A DNA stretch of 64,000 nt. It comes from Nocardia anaemiae NBRC 100462 (lineage in GTDB: Bacteria > Actinomycetota > Actinomycetes > Mycobacteriales > Mycobacteriaceae). A program made the translations under genes and the position numbers. The DNA lies in NCBI RefSeq assembly GCF_001612725.1, contig NZ_BDAZ01000008.1, positions 1 to 64,000 on the forward strand, read 5' to 3'. Positions 11,178 through 22,000 of the stretch are shown here, one piece after another. The notes beneath the pieces are model-generated. The model had not been told where the DNA came from. It ran no database searches and saw nothing but the letters and a program-made list of their open reading frames with translations. Every line of letters starts with the position of its first letter. Position 1 is the stretch's first letter.

Positions 11178-12320
11178 TTACGAATCCGCGGGCTCCTTGC
11201 GCCGCAGACCCGGTATGGCGGTCACCACCAGCGCGAAAACCAGGCCGCCCGCCATCATCAACACCACGATCCGGCGATCATGGATCAGCGAAGTGCCGAC
11301 GGCGCCGAAGGCGAGCACGCCGACCCATAAATAGATCACCAGCACAACGCGACGATGCGAATGTCCGATCTGCAGCAGCCGGTGATGCAAGTGCATTTTG
11401 TCCGGTGTCGAGAAACTCACACCGGCCCGAACCCGGCGCACGATCGCCAACAGCAGATCCAATACCGGAATGAACATCACCGCACCGACGAGCAGCAGCG
11501 GCGAAAGCAGACCGACGATGTCGCGAGGTCCATAGCCCGCCAAATTGATTCGACCAGAGGCGCCCGTCGACACCGCGGCCAACATGAGCCCGATCAACAT
11601 GGAACCGGAATCGCCCATGAATATTCGCGCAGGCGAAAAGTTGTGTGGCAGAAATCCCAAGCAGGCACCCGCGAGCGCGGCGGCGAGCAGGGCGGGCGGA
11701 TAGGTGTCGACCGAACCGCCCTGGCTGTAGAGCAGGCCTACAGTGAATACGAAGACCGCACCCGCGCAGATCAGGCCCAATCCGGCCGCGAGGCCGTCGA
11801 GTCCGTCGACGAAATTCATCGCGTTGACCAAGGTCACCGTGATGCCGACGGTGACCAGGCCGCCCTGCAGCGCGTCCAGCACCACCGTCGTGTCGTTGAA
11901 CGGGTTGTAGATGACGTACCAGCTCAGGCCCATGACCGCCATCACACCGGCGGCGGTGACCTGACCGGCGAATTTGGTCAGTGCGTCCAGGCCCCAGCGG
12001 TCGTCGACGATGCCGACGAGCACGATCAGCGTGGCCGCGACCAGCACCGCAGGAATATCCGGCGCGTAATCGAAACCCCTTCGCAGTGCGGGCAATTGGT
12101 GTGCGAACAGCACGGCCGCGACCACCCCGACGTACATGCCGACGCCGCCCATCCGCGGAATCGGCTTGATGTGCACATCGCGCTCGCGCGGCACCGCCAC
12201 CGCGCCGAAGGCAATGGCGAGCACCCGAATTCCACCGGTGGCCAGGAAGGTCACCGTGCCCGAGATGAGAAGCACGAGCAGCAGCTCGCGCAAAGGAACT
12301 ACCGCACCCGAACCGATCAT
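11178..12320 (-). CDS. wecA: Undecaprenyl/decaprenyl-phosphate GlcNAc-1-phosphate transferase
   Basis: WecA (Rfe) moves GlcNAc-1-phosphate onto the polyprenyl-phosphate carrier, the first step of the arabinogalactan linker in mycolic-acid actinobacteria. The 380-residue protein has about 11 membrane helices and the family motifs: VGIVDDRWG (Mg2+-binding Asp pair), NAMNFVDGLDGLAAG, FMGDSGS and the HLHHRLLQIGHSH loop. The C-terminus is basic. The ATG at 12320 has no clear ribosome site; GTA and GTT codons follow, so no better start was found. It lies between tsaC and the atpI-like gene as in Mycobacterium. Confidence 0.95.
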   Translation of the reverse strand: MIGSGAVVPLRELLLVLLISGTVTFLATGGIRVLAIAFGAVAVPRERDVHIKPIPRMGGVGMYVGVVAAVLFAHQLPALRRGFDYAPDIPAVLVAATLIVLVGIVDDRWGLDALTKFAGQVTAAGVMAVMGLSWYVIYNPFNDTTVVLDALQGGLVTVGITVTLVNAMNFVDGLDGLAAGLGLICAGAVFVFTVGLLYSQGGSVDTYPPALLAAALAGACLGFLPHNFSPARIFMGDSGSMLIGLMLAAVSTGASGRINLAGYGPRDIVGLLSPLLLVGAVMFIPVLDLLLAIVRRVRAGVSFSTPDKMHLHHRLLQIGHSHRRVVLVIYLWVGVLAFGAVGTSLIHDRRIVVLMMAGGLVFALVVTAIPGLRRKEPADS

Positions 12321-12360
12321 CCGTTTATCTGATCCGCCATACGATCACTGCTTCCCGAGG

Positions 12361-13026
12361 TCACCGCGTCGCGACACTGGTCAGCGCCTCCGCGGACATC
12401 CCGAGCACATCGGCGATATCGCCGACCGGTACCGCGCCCGCGCGCAGGATCCGCGGCTGATCGGCGGTGAGGTCGACGATGGTAGACGCGACCGCGTGTT
12501 CGGCCGGACCGCCGTCGAGATAGACGTTGACCAGATCGCCGAGCTGATCGCGCGCCTCGGCGGCGGTCTTGGCGGGCGGCTGTCCGGAGACATTGGCACT
12601 CGAGACCGCGAGCGGGCCGACCTCGCGCAACAGTTCCAGCGCGACCGGATGCAGCGGCATCCGCAGCATGACCGTGCCACGGGTGTCACCGAGATCCCAG
12701 GCGAGCGAAGGTGCCTGCTGCACAACAAGACTCAGCCCGCCCGGCCAGAATGCCCGGATCAGCTCGCGGGCCTGCGGACGCACCGAGAACACCAGACCGT
12801 CGATGGTGTGCCAGGAGCCGACCAGCACCGGCACCGGCATATCGCGACCACGCCGCTTGGCGGCGAGCAGATCGCTCACCGCAGTGGAATCGAACGCGTC
12901 GGCGGCCAGGCCGTACAGGGTATCGGTCGGCAGTACGACCAGTCGGCCGGATTTCAGGGCACTGGTGGCCGCGGTCAGTCCGGCGGCGCGCGAGTCGGGA
13001 TCCGCGCAGTCGTAGACGGTACTCAC
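12361..13026 (-). CDS. tsaC: L-threonylcarbamoyladenylate synthase (Sua5/YrdC family)
   Basis: The enzyme makes threonylcarbamoyl-AMP from threonine, bicarbonate and ATP for the t6A37 modification of tRNA. The 221-residue protein has the YrdC fold signatures: LPTDTLYGLAADA, a KRRGRDMPVPVLV loop, FWPGGLSLVV and VSSANVSGQPP. There is no long C-terminal Sua5 domain, so it is the short TsaC form. Start: GTG 13026 gives VSTVYDCADP as in homologues, with AGGATGG upstream; the frame is open 47 codons further but that part is not conserved. It lies about 160 bases after prmC in a translation-related cluster. Confidence 0.93.
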   Translation of the reverse strand: MSTVYDCADPDSRAAGLTAATSALKSGRLVVLPTDTLYGLAADAFDSTAVSDLLAAKRRGRDMPVPVLVGSWHTIDGLVFSVRPQARELIRAFWPGGLSLVVQQAPSLAWDLGDTRGTVMLRMPLHPVALELLREVGPLAVSSANVSGQPPAKTAAEARDQLGDLVNVYLDGGPAEHAVASTIVDLTADQPRILRAGAVPVGDIADVLGMSAEALTSVATR

Positions 13027-13185
13027 GGCCACCATCCTGTCACGCGTGCCACCCGATGCCACCATCGGCGGGGTTGGTTCGATCCGATACTCGCCGAGCC
13101 GAGCCGAATGGTCGCTGTCGCAGGACCCGAGACCCACCACTCGACTCCCGTCGGGAATGGTCCGCACACCGGGTGCCGGGCCGGA

Positions 13186-14058
13186 TCAGTTACGGGTCGC
13201 GGCGACGAAACGGGGCTTACCCGCGAGGTCCGGATGCTCCACGATGTCGGTGAAGTCACCGTGTTCGGCCAGCAGAGCGGCGAGATCGGAGCCGTTGGTG
13301 TCGTCGTGTTCGATGGCGCAGGAGCCGCCGCGACGCAGCAGTCGCGTGATGGTGGGAATCATCCGACGGATGACGTCCAGCCCGTCCGGACCGCCGAAGA
13401 GGGCCAGATGCGGATCGTGCTCGGCGACCTCGGGATCGAGTTCGGCGCCTTCGGGAATGTAGGGCGGATTGGCGACCACGAGATCGACCTCGCCATTCAG
13501 TTCGGTGAGCAGATTCGAGTCGGTGACATCGTCGGCGTACAGGGTGATCGGGGTATCACCCTCGGCAATGCGCAGGTCGGCGTTGCGGCGCGCCCATTGC
13601 AGGGCCGTTGGATCGATTTCGATCGCGTGCACGTCCGCATCCGGTCGGGCCTGGGCGATGGCCAGTGCCAGTGCGCCGGAGCCGGTGCACAGATCGACGA
13701 CGACCGGCGGGTGATCGTGCGGCAGCGCCTCCAACTGCGCCAATGCCCAGGCGAACAGCAGCTCGGTCTCGGGACGCGGCACGAAGACGCCGGGGCCGAC
13801 CGCGAGTTCGATCTGGCCGATCGCCGCGGTACCGGTCAAGTGCTGCAGCGGAATTCGCTGCGCGCGCCGCTCAACCAGGGCTCGGTACTCCTCGATCAGC
13901 TCCGGCGCGACCAGCGGGGTCAGCGCCAACCGGGTGCGATCGACACCGAGCAGATGGGCGGCCAAGTACTCGGCGTCGGCCTGCGGACTGTGCACACCCG
14001 CCACCCGCAGGGTTTCCACCGCCTGGTTGATGGCCGGGCGCAATGCCACCCGGGTCAT
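13186..14058 (-). CDS. prmC: Release factor glutamine methyltransferase
   Basis: PrmC (HemK) methylates the glutamine of the GGQ loop in release factors RF1 and RF2, using S-adenosylmethionine. The 290-residue protein has an N-terminal helical substrate domain with IPLQHLTG, then the Rossmann methyltransferase with VVDLCTGSGALALAIA (SAM loop) and the catalytic NPPYIP motif. Its ATG overlaps the prfA stop by one base (TAATG), so translation of the enzyme and its substrate is probably coupled. Confidence 0.96.
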   Translation of the reverse strand: MTRVALRPAINQAVETLRVAGVHSPQADAEYLAAHLLGVDRTRLALTPLVAPELIEEYRALVERRAQRIPLQHLTGTAAIGQIELAVGPGVFVPRPETELLFAWALAQLEALPHDHPPVVVDLCTGSGALALAIAQARPDADVHAIEIDPTALQWARRNADLRIAEGDTPITLYADDVTDSNLLTELNGEVDLVVANPPYIPEGAELDPEVAEHDPHLALFGGPDGLDVIRRMIPTITRLLRRGGSCAIEHDDTNGSDLAALLAEHGDFTDIVEHPDLAGKPRFVAATRN

Positions 14059-15128
14059 TACTCTGCGGCCATTCGGGCTTCGCGATCCGCCTTGCCAAGG
14101 GCATCCAGGAGTGCGTCCATATCACCGTCGAGCACGGCGTCGAGGTTGTGCGCCTTGAAGCCGATGCGGTGGTCGGTGATGCGGTTCTCCGGGAAGTTGT
14201 AGGTCCGTATGCGCTCGGAGCGGTCCACGGTGCGGATCTGGGAGGCGCGGCCCGCGGCGGCTTCCTGATCGGCCTGCTCCTCGGCGAGTGCCTGCAGTCG
14301 AGCCGCGAGCACCTGCATGGCGCGGGCCTTGTTCTGCAGCTGGGAGCGCTCGTTCTGGCAGGTCACCACGATGCCCGAGGGCAGGTGGGTGATGCGGACC
14401 GCGGAGTCGGTGGTGTTGACGCCCTGGCCGCCCTTGCCGGAGGAGCGGTAGACATCGATGCGCAGGTCCGATTCGTCGATCTGCACCTCTTCGACCTCGT
14501 CCGGCTCCGGGTAGATCAGCACACCGGCCGCCGAGGTGTGGATGCGGCCCTGCGATTCGGTCACCGGAACCCGCTGGACGCGGTGCACGCCGCCCTCGAA
14601 TTTGAAGCGGGACCAGACACCGTCGCGCGCGGCGTCGCGGCTCTTGATGGAGATGGTCGCGTCCTTGTAGCCGCCCAGGTCGGAGATGTTCACATCGAGA
14701 ATCTCGACCTTCCAACCATGCCGCTCGGCATAGCGGACGTACATGCGGGCCAAGTCCGAGGCGAACAGCGCCGATTCCTCGCCGCCCTCACCGGATTTCA
14801 CCTCGAGCACCACATCGTCGCCGTCGTGCGGGTCGCGCGGAGCGAGCAGATCCGCGAGGGTCTGCTCCAGTTCGACGACCTGTTGTTCCAGACCCGGCAC
14901 CTCGGCGGCGAAGGATGCGTCATCGGCCGCGAGTTCCTGTGCGGCGGCGAGGTCATCGCGGGCGGACTTCAGCTTGTTGTAGGTGGCCATGATCGGTGCG
15001 AGCTCGGCGAACCGCTTGCCGACCCGGCGCGCGGCACCCGGATCGTTGTGCAGCGCCGGATCGGCGAGCTGCGTCTCCAGGCCCGCGTGCTCGGCCAGAA
15101 TGTCATCGATCGCGGACGGTTGCGTCAC
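14058..15128 (-). CDS. prfA: Peptide chain release factor 1
   Basis: RF1 releases the finished peptide at UAA and UAG codons. The 356-residue protein has the GGQ loop in [18 protein letters not shown] and the conserved [19 protein letters not shown] near the C-terminus, with an acidic helical N-terminal domain. The start was set at GTG 15128 with GAGAGGAAG upstream. The frame is open far beyond this into the rpmE terminator and gene, but that part is a frame shadow. It is preceded by the rpmE terminator, so it has its own promoter or depends on read-through. Confidence 0.97.
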   Translation of the reverse strand: MTQPSAIDDILAEHAGLETQLADPALHNDPGAARRVGKRFAELAPIMATYNKLKSARDDLAAAQELAADDASFAAEVPGLEQQVVELEQTLADLLAPRDPHDGDDVVLEVKSGEGGEESALFASDLARMYVRYAERHGWKVEILDVNISDLGGYKDATISIKSRDAARDGVWSRFKFEGGVHRVQRVPVTESQGRIHTSAAGVLIYPEPDEVEEVQIDESDLRIDVYRSSGKGGQGVNTTDSAVRITHLPSGIVVTCQNERSQLQNKARAMQVLAARLQALAEEQADQEAAAGRASQIRTVDRSERIRTYNFPENRITDHRIGFKAHNLDAVLDGDMDALLDALGKADREARMAAE

Positions 15129-15165
15129 GGTGCTTCCTCTCTTTTCCGTACTGGCCACACAAAAG

Positions 15166-15205
15166 CGCCGACGCCCGGCCTGCAGTGCAGGACCGGGCGT
15201 CGGCG
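15166..15205 (-). terminator. Intrinsic terminator of rpmE
   Basis: A perfect 13-bp stem (15166-15178 with 15193-15205) with a 14-base loop lies directly after the rpmE stop. Read on the minus strand it is followed by GCTTTTGTG, a short T-run. Confidence 0.8.
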
Positions 15206-15211
15206 AGGAAG

Positions 15212-15442
15212 CTACTTTGCGTCGGCCTTCTTGCCGGCACGCTTGCCGTAGCGAGCCTCGAAGCGGGCCACGCGACCACCGGTGTCGAGGATCTTCTGCT
15301 TGCCGGTGTAGAACGGGTGGCACTGCGAGCAGACCTCGACGGTGATGTGTCCCGACTCCTTGGTGCTGCGAGTCTGGAAGGTATTGCCGCAACCACAGAC
15401 GACTGTGGTCTCGACATATGCCGGGTGAATTCCTGCCTTCAT
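15212..15442 (-). CDS. rpmE: 50S ribosomal protein bL31, zinc-binding form
   Basis: bL31 links the large and small ribosomal subunits. The 76-residue protein starts MKAGIHPAY and keeps all four zinc ligands, Cys16, Cys18, Cys38 and Cys41 (CGC and CSQC), so it is the zinc-containing C+ paralogue used under zinc-replete conditions. Actinobacteria usually also carry a C- copy elsewhere under Zur control. The C-terminal tail is basic ([12 protein letters not shown]). GAGAGGACACCC stands before the ATG. It is monocistronic with its own terminator. Confidence 0.97.
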   Translation of the reverse strand: MKAGIHPAYVETTVVCGCGNTFQTRSTKESGHITVEVCSQCHPFYTGKQKILDTGGRVARFEARYGKRAGKKADAK

Positions 15443-15783
15443 GGGTGTCCTCTCGATATTGGCCGCCGGGTCGCCCGCGCAGATCGCGAAGACGTGAACC
15501 GGAGCCGACTTAGGCGGGAGGCCTGCTCAGCGGAGCAGACGCAACGACCGCTCAGTATGCCAGAACGGCGGTTACGCTCCCAAAACGCCCCTGGCCCCCG
15601 GTTTGTTCCCGCCCCTAGGTAGTCCCCCAGTCTTTGTTGCCAATTGAACTACTGGCACGCGTCGATCGTGGTCTTACGGGACCCTTAATACAGGTAGTCA
15701 ACTACTCGTGGATGCGAACACGAATGTTCATAGAGTTTGAGGCCTGATGCACATCGGCGTGCCGAGACAGAAGGGAGAACACC
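15443..15783. other. 341-bp intergenic region between rpmE and a small membrane gene
   Basis: This divergent spacer must hold promoters for rpmE (minus) and the plus-strand gene at 15784. No convincing -35/-10 pair was found. A short palindrome GTAGT-CA-ACTAC lies at 15694-15705, and AACTACT occurs again near 15648. No coding frame is credible in it. Confidence 0.5.
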
Positions 15784-16248
15784 GTGAACAGCCGCGTTGC
15801 ACTGGCGGTCTTCGTTTCGTTGATTCTCACTGTCGCGATCGGCTGGTTTGCCACTCCGGATCGCTCGGACACCTACGCGTACGCGAAACCCACTGCCGCA
15901 CAGTATGATTCGGCCAACAACGCGGTGAGCGTCGTCAGCCCGGCGACCACGGCGACCATTCTCGCATTCATGATCGTCGGCGCGGCAGGCATCGGTCTGG
16001 CCTTCTTCAGCCCACATACGCCGAAAGGGCCCCGCGCGTACGGAGCCCTTTCGGCAGTGCAACCGGTCTTCGACCTACTCGTCGAGCGCACCCGGAGCGG
16101 TCTTGCTGACCTGCATCAGGAACTCGAGGTTGTTCTTGGACTTCTTCAGGCGGTCGATCAGCAGGTCGATCGCCTGGTGCGAGTCCAGGCCGGACAGTAC
16201 GCGGCGCAGCTTGTGCAGCACCGCCGCCTCGTCGGGGCTGAGCAGTAG
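15784..16248 (+). CDS. Small two-helix membrane protein, frame runs into rho antisense
   Basis: I do not recognise this family. A GTG start with AGAAGGGAGAA 5 bases upstream is one of the best ribosome sites in the window. Residues 4-22 (VALAVFVSLILTVAIGWF) and about 55-76 (TATILAFMIVGAAGIGLAFF) are membrane helices, with a polar Tyr/Ala/Asn loop between. After about residue 80 the frame crosses the rho terminator hairpin and then reads 174 bases antisense to the rho 3' end before stopping. The first 80 residues look genuine; the rest may be translated but has the composition of a frame shadow. The stop may have been lost recently, or the natural protein really overlaps rho. Confidence 0.6.
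   Translation: MNSRVALAVFVSLILTVAIGWFATPDRSDTYAYAKPTAAQYDSANNAVSVVSPATTATILAFMIVGAAGIGLAFFSPHTPKGPRAYGALSAVQPVFDLLVERTRSGLADLHQELEVVLGLLQAVDQQVDRLVRVQAGQYAAQLVQHRRLVGAEQ
16021..16054 (-). terminator. rho terminator hairpin
   Basis: This is a perfect 10-bp stem CCGAAAGGGC/GCCCTTTCGG (16021-16030 with 16045-16054), 20 bases after the rho stop. It lies inside the reading frame of the convergent small membrane gene. There is no marked T-run. Confidence 0.7.
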
Positions 16249-18111
16249 CTCGTCCTTACGAGTGCCGGACGGGTTGACGTCGACGGCCGGGAACACCCGT
16301 CGTTCCGCGATCTTGCGGTCCAGCTTGAGCTCGGCATTACCGGTGCCCTTGAACTCCTCGAAGATCACCGTGTCACCGGTGGAACCGGTCTCGACCATGG
16401 CGGTCGCGATGATGGTGAGCGAACCGCCGTTCTCGATATTGCGCGCCGCGCCGAGGAACCGCTTGGGCGGGTACAGCGCGGTCGAATCGACACCACCGGA
16501 GAGGATGCGGCCCGAGGCAGGTGAGGAGTTGTTGTACGCGCGGCCCAATCGGGTGATCGAGTCGAGCAGCACCACAACGTCCTTGCCCATTTCCACCAGG
16601 CGCTTGGCGCGCTCGATGGCCAGTTCGGCGACCGAGGTGTGATCTGACGGCGGACGGTCGAAGGTCGAGGCGATAACCTCGCCCTTCACCGAACGCTGCA
16701 TATCGGTGACCTCTTCCGGACGCTCGTCGACCAGCACAACCATGAGGTAGACCTCGGGATTGTTGATGGCGATGGCGTTCGCGATGTCCTGCATGATCGT
16801 CGTCTTACCGGCCTTGGGCGGGGAGACGATCAGGGCACGCTGGCCCTTGCCGATCGGCATGATCAGGTCGATGACGCGCGTGGTCAGCTTGTTCGGCTGG
16901 GTCTCCAGGCGCAGACGCTGGTTCGGGTACAGCGGGGTGAGCTTGGCGAATTCGGGACGCCGCTTGGCCGCATCGACCTCACCGCCGTTGACCGTATCCA
17001 GACGCACCAGCGGATCGAACTTCTGGCGCTGATTGCTCTGCTCACCATCACGCGGGGCGCGCACCGCACCGGTGATCGCGTCACCGCGGCGCAGGCCGTT
17101 CTTGCGGACCAGGTTCATCGAGACATAGACGTCGTTCGGTCCGGCCAGGTAGCCGGAGGTGCGCACGAAGGCGTAGTTGTCCAGCACGTCGAGGATGCCC
17201 GCGACCGGCTGCAGGACATCGTCCTCACGGATCTCGAGCTCGCGGGCCTCACCGCCACCGGCGCCACCCTCGCGGTCGCGACCACGACGACGTTCCCGGA
17301 ACCGGCGTCCGCGCCGTCCGCGACCGCCCTCGTCCTCGTCACCGCCGCGGTTGGCCTCGCCGCGGCCACCGCCATCGCGGCCGCCACTATCGCGGCCGCC
17401 GTTGGCACTGCCGTTGCGCTCGCCCTGGTTGCGTTCGCGGCGGCGGTCGCCCTGCTCCTGATCCTGCTTCGGCTCGTCACCACGGGCCTCGCCACCTGCG
17501 GCCTCGGCACCGCCGCGGGCCTGGTCGCGACCGCGACGCTGCCTGCCGCGACCGCGCTGACCGCCCTCGCGACCGGACTCCTCGGTGCTCTCCGTCGGCG
17601 CGGCAGTCTCGGCCTGCGCCTGATCGGACTTCGAATCGGCCGACTTCTCGGCTGCCTTCGGAGCTGCGGAGTCGGCGACGGCCTCCTTCGCGACAGCCTG
17701 TTTCGCCGGAGCGTCCTTTGTCTGGGCGTCCTTGGTCTGGGCGTCCTTCGACGCAGCGGAAGCGGCGGGCGTCACGTCGAGGGTGCCCTGCTCGGCCTTC
17801 GTCGGCGCCGCCTTGGCGGCGTCCGCATCGGACTTCACCTCGCCACGCGCGGACTTTTCCGCCTTCGCCGACTTTCCGGCCTGATTTTCCTTGATGGCGG
17901 CGATCAAATCGCCTTTGCGCATTCCGGAGGTGCCTCGGATACCGAGCTCCCCCGCGAGCGCGCGCAACTGCGGCAACAACATTCCAGTCAGCCCCGATCG
18001 TGCGACGTCGGTTTGTTCGCTCATCTTCGAAATCTGTCCGGAGTCACTTTCGCGGTCCCCTGCCGGGTTGGAATCCACCCCGGGTGTCGCGAGCAGGTCC
18101 GTATCTGTCAC
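16075..18111 (-). CDS. rho: Transcription termination factor Rho, actinobacterial long form
   Basis: Rho is the hexameric RNA translocase that ends transcription. The 678-residue protein starts at GTG 18111 (AAAGGA upstream). Residues about 40-80 form the SAP-like Rho_N domain (GLTGMLLPQLRALAGELG). Residues about 81-290 are an inserted low-complexity region: first Lys/Ala/Asp-rich with a KDAQT tandem repeat, then Arg/Gly/Asp-rich. The RNA-binding domain begins at about 298 (DVLQPVAGILDVLDNYAF). The ATPase has PPKAGKTTIM (Walker A), MVVLVDERPEEVTDM and the Q/R-loop region. The insert is longer than in M. tuberculosis Rho (602 residues in total) and is expected to widen RNA binding. A long leader of roughly 300 nt is likely. 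Confidence 0.96.
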   Translation of the reverse strand: MTDTDLLATPGVDSNPAGDRESDSGQISKMSEQTDVARSGLTGMLLPQLRALAGELGIRGTSGMRKGDLIAAIKENQAGKSAKAEKSARGEVKSDADAAKAAPTKAEQGTLDVTPAASAASKDAQTKDAQTKDAPAKQAVAKEAVADSAAPKAAEKSADSKSDQAQAETAAPTESTEESGREGGQRGRGRQRRGRDQARGGAEAAGGEARGDEPKQDQEQGDRRRERNQGERNGSANGGRDSGGRDGGGRGEANRGGDEDEGGRGRRGRRFRERRRGRDREGGAGGGEARELEIREDDVLQPVAGILDVLDNYAFVRTSGYLAGPNDVYVSMNLVRKNGLRRGDAITGAVRAPRDGEQSNQRQKFDPLVRLDTVNGGEVDAAKRRPEFAKLTPLYPNQRLRLETQPNKLTTRVIDLIMPIGKGQRALIVSPPKAGKTTIMQDIANAIAINNPEVYLMVVLVDERPEEVTDMQRSVKGEVIASTFDRPPSDHTSVAELAIERAKRLVEMGKDVVVLLDSITRLGRAYNNSSPASGRILSGGVDSTALYPPKRFLGAARNIENGGSLTIIATAMVETGSTGDTVIFEEFKGTGNAELKLDRKIAERRVFPAVDVNPSGTRKDELLLSPDEAAVLHKLRRVLSGLDSHQAIDLLIDRLKKSKNNLEFLMQVSKTAPGALDE

Positions 18112-18412
18112 GGAAATCCTTTCCTTCCCTCGACTGCCGTGTGCTGTTTCGAGGGTTCCGTCCCGCAGTCCGGGCATTCTGCCGGACTCGGATGCGAGGG
18201 CCGAACACACAGCTCGGACCGGCGCTTTTGCCGTATCACCTGCCCCGCCGGACCGGCGGCTTCGCCACCAGTTCCCGAAAGGTGGGAGAGATCATTCCAG
18301 TTGCGCAGCTACGCAGCACCCCCATGGCCTGGAGGCTCGAGCCTGGAGCCTGCTGGAGCGATTGCCCTGATGAAGCACCGGCGTCTGATGCGCACGATGT
18401 ACGGACGTGCTC

Positions 18413-18442
18413 AGGATAGCTGGCAACCTGGAACATCGGCAA
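18413..18442 (-). promoter_or_regulatory. Possible rho promoter
   Basis: Minus-strand TTGCCG (18442-18437) and TATCCT (18418-18413) are 18 bases apart. If used, transcription would start near 18405 and give a leader of about 295 nt before the rho GTG. A long leader fits known autoregulation of rho genes but is not proven here. The 415-bp gap between thrB and rho otherwise holds only the structured repeat. Confidence 0.4.
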
Positions 18443-18457
18443 GGCAGACGCGCCGCC

Positions 18458-18523
18458 GCGGTGCGAGCGACGGGCCCGGAGGCGGTAGCGGAGCGTAACC
18501 ACGCAGGGCACCGGGAGTACCGC
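18458..18523 (-). repeat. Structured intergenic repeat, copy 3
   Basis: This is a 66-nt element in opposite orientation to copies 1 and 2. On the minus strand it has nested stems GCGGT/ACCGC (18523-18519 with 18462-18458), CGGTGCCC/GGGCCCG with one bulged T (18513-18506 with 18477-18471) and GTGG/CTAC. The core reads GTGGTTACGC then CTACCGCCTCCGGGCC. It lies 4 bases after the thrB stop, upstream of the putative rho promoter. Confidence 0.75.
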
Positions 18524-18526
18524 CGA

Positions 18527-20590
<2,064 letters not shown>

Positions 20591-20594
<4 letters not shown>

Positions 20595-22000
20595 TCGTTG
20601 GTGCCTTCCAATCTCAGAACGCTGGTCACGGATGTGACGGATTCCATTTCCGCCAGGGCGGCGACGGTGTCCGCGAGCGCCGACTCCGCAGCGTGGTGGG
20701 TGACCACGACCAGGCGCGCGCCCTCGCCGTGTCCTTCCTGACGGACCGTGGAGATGCTCACCTCATGGTTGGCGAATTCGCCCGCCACCTTGGCCAGCAC
20801 CCCGGGTCGGTCCGCGACCTGCAGGTTCACGTGGTAACGCGTGGGCGTATCGCCCATCGGCGCGATCGGCAGCTCAGCATAAACCGACTCGCCCGGAGCG
20901 CGGCCACCGAAGAACTTATTGCGCGCCGCCATGACCAGGTCGCCCAGTACCGCCGACGCCGTCGGAGCACCGCCCGCGCCCTGACCGTAGAACATCAGCC
21001 GACCGGCGTTCTCCGCCTCGACGACCACCGCGTTGAACGCGCCGGTGACCGCGGCCAAGGGATGCTTGCGCGGAATGAGGGCCGGGTAGACGCGCACCGA
21101 GACGCGCTCCTTTCCGCCCTCTGCCGGACCCGGTTCGCCCGGACCCGCCGAGACCCGCTCGCAGATGGCGAGCAGTTTGACCGTGCAGTCCAGTGCGGAA
21201 GCGGTCTCCAGATCCTCGGCGGTGATCTTGGAAATGCCCTCGCGGTACACATCGGCCGCGGTCACGCGGGTGTGGAAGGCCAGCGAGGCCAGGATCGCGG
21301 CCTTGGCGGCGGCGTCGTAGCCCTCGACGTCGGCGGTCGGATCGGCCTCCGCATAACCCAGGCGGGTGGCCTCCTTTAGCGTGATCGCGTAGTCCGCGCC
21401 GGTCTCGTCCATCGCGGAGAGGATGAAGTTGGTGGTGCCGTTGACGATGCCGACGACCTTGTTCACCCGGTCACCGGACAGCGACTGGATCAGCGGACGC
21501 ACCACCGGGATCGCGCCCGCGACCGCGGCCTCGAAATACAGGTCGGCGCGGTTGCGCTCGGCGGCGGCAGCGAGTTCGCCGGTGTAATCGGCCAGCAGGG
21601 CCTTATTGGCGGTCACCACGGATTTGCCCGCATTGAGCGCGGCCAGGATGAGGCGACGGGCCGGATCGATGCCGCCGATGACTTCGACCACCAGATCGAC
21701 ATCGTCACGGGCGACCAGCGCATCGGCATCTGTGGTCAGCAATTCGGCCGGGATACCGCGGTCGGCGTCCAGGTTGCGCACGGCGACACCGCGCAGCACC
21801 ACCGGCGCGCCGACGCGTGCCCGCAGGTCATCGACGTGGTCGCGCAGAATGCGCACCACCTCGGTGCCGACATTGCCCATCCCGAGGACCGCGACTCCGA
21901 TCGGACGATCGGTTCCCCAGACACCGAACTTCGCCGCGTCCGGCCCACCCGTCACCTGACCACCACCCCCGATGGAATCGCTACGCGATACTGAGTTCAT
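20591..22000 (-). CDS. hom: Homoserine dehydrogenase
   Basis: This enzyme reduces aspartate semialdehyde to homoserine with NAD(P)H, at the branch to threonine and methionine. The 469-residue protein has an N-terminal Rossmann fold ([19 protein letters not shown]), the catalytic region with [10 protein letters not shown] and [19 protein letters not shown], and a C-terminal ACT domain (from about 385, [20 protein letters not shown]) expected to give threonine feedback control. The start ATG 22000 has GGAGG 5 bases upstream and overlaps the lysA stop (ATGA). A 25-residue Gly/Ser-rich leader precedes the fold. Confidence 0.97.

Noticed and set aside
12136..14202. 688-codon open frame on the plus strand
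   Set aside because: Antisense to wecA, tsaC and prmC, which have full family motifs; composition is that of a frame shadow.
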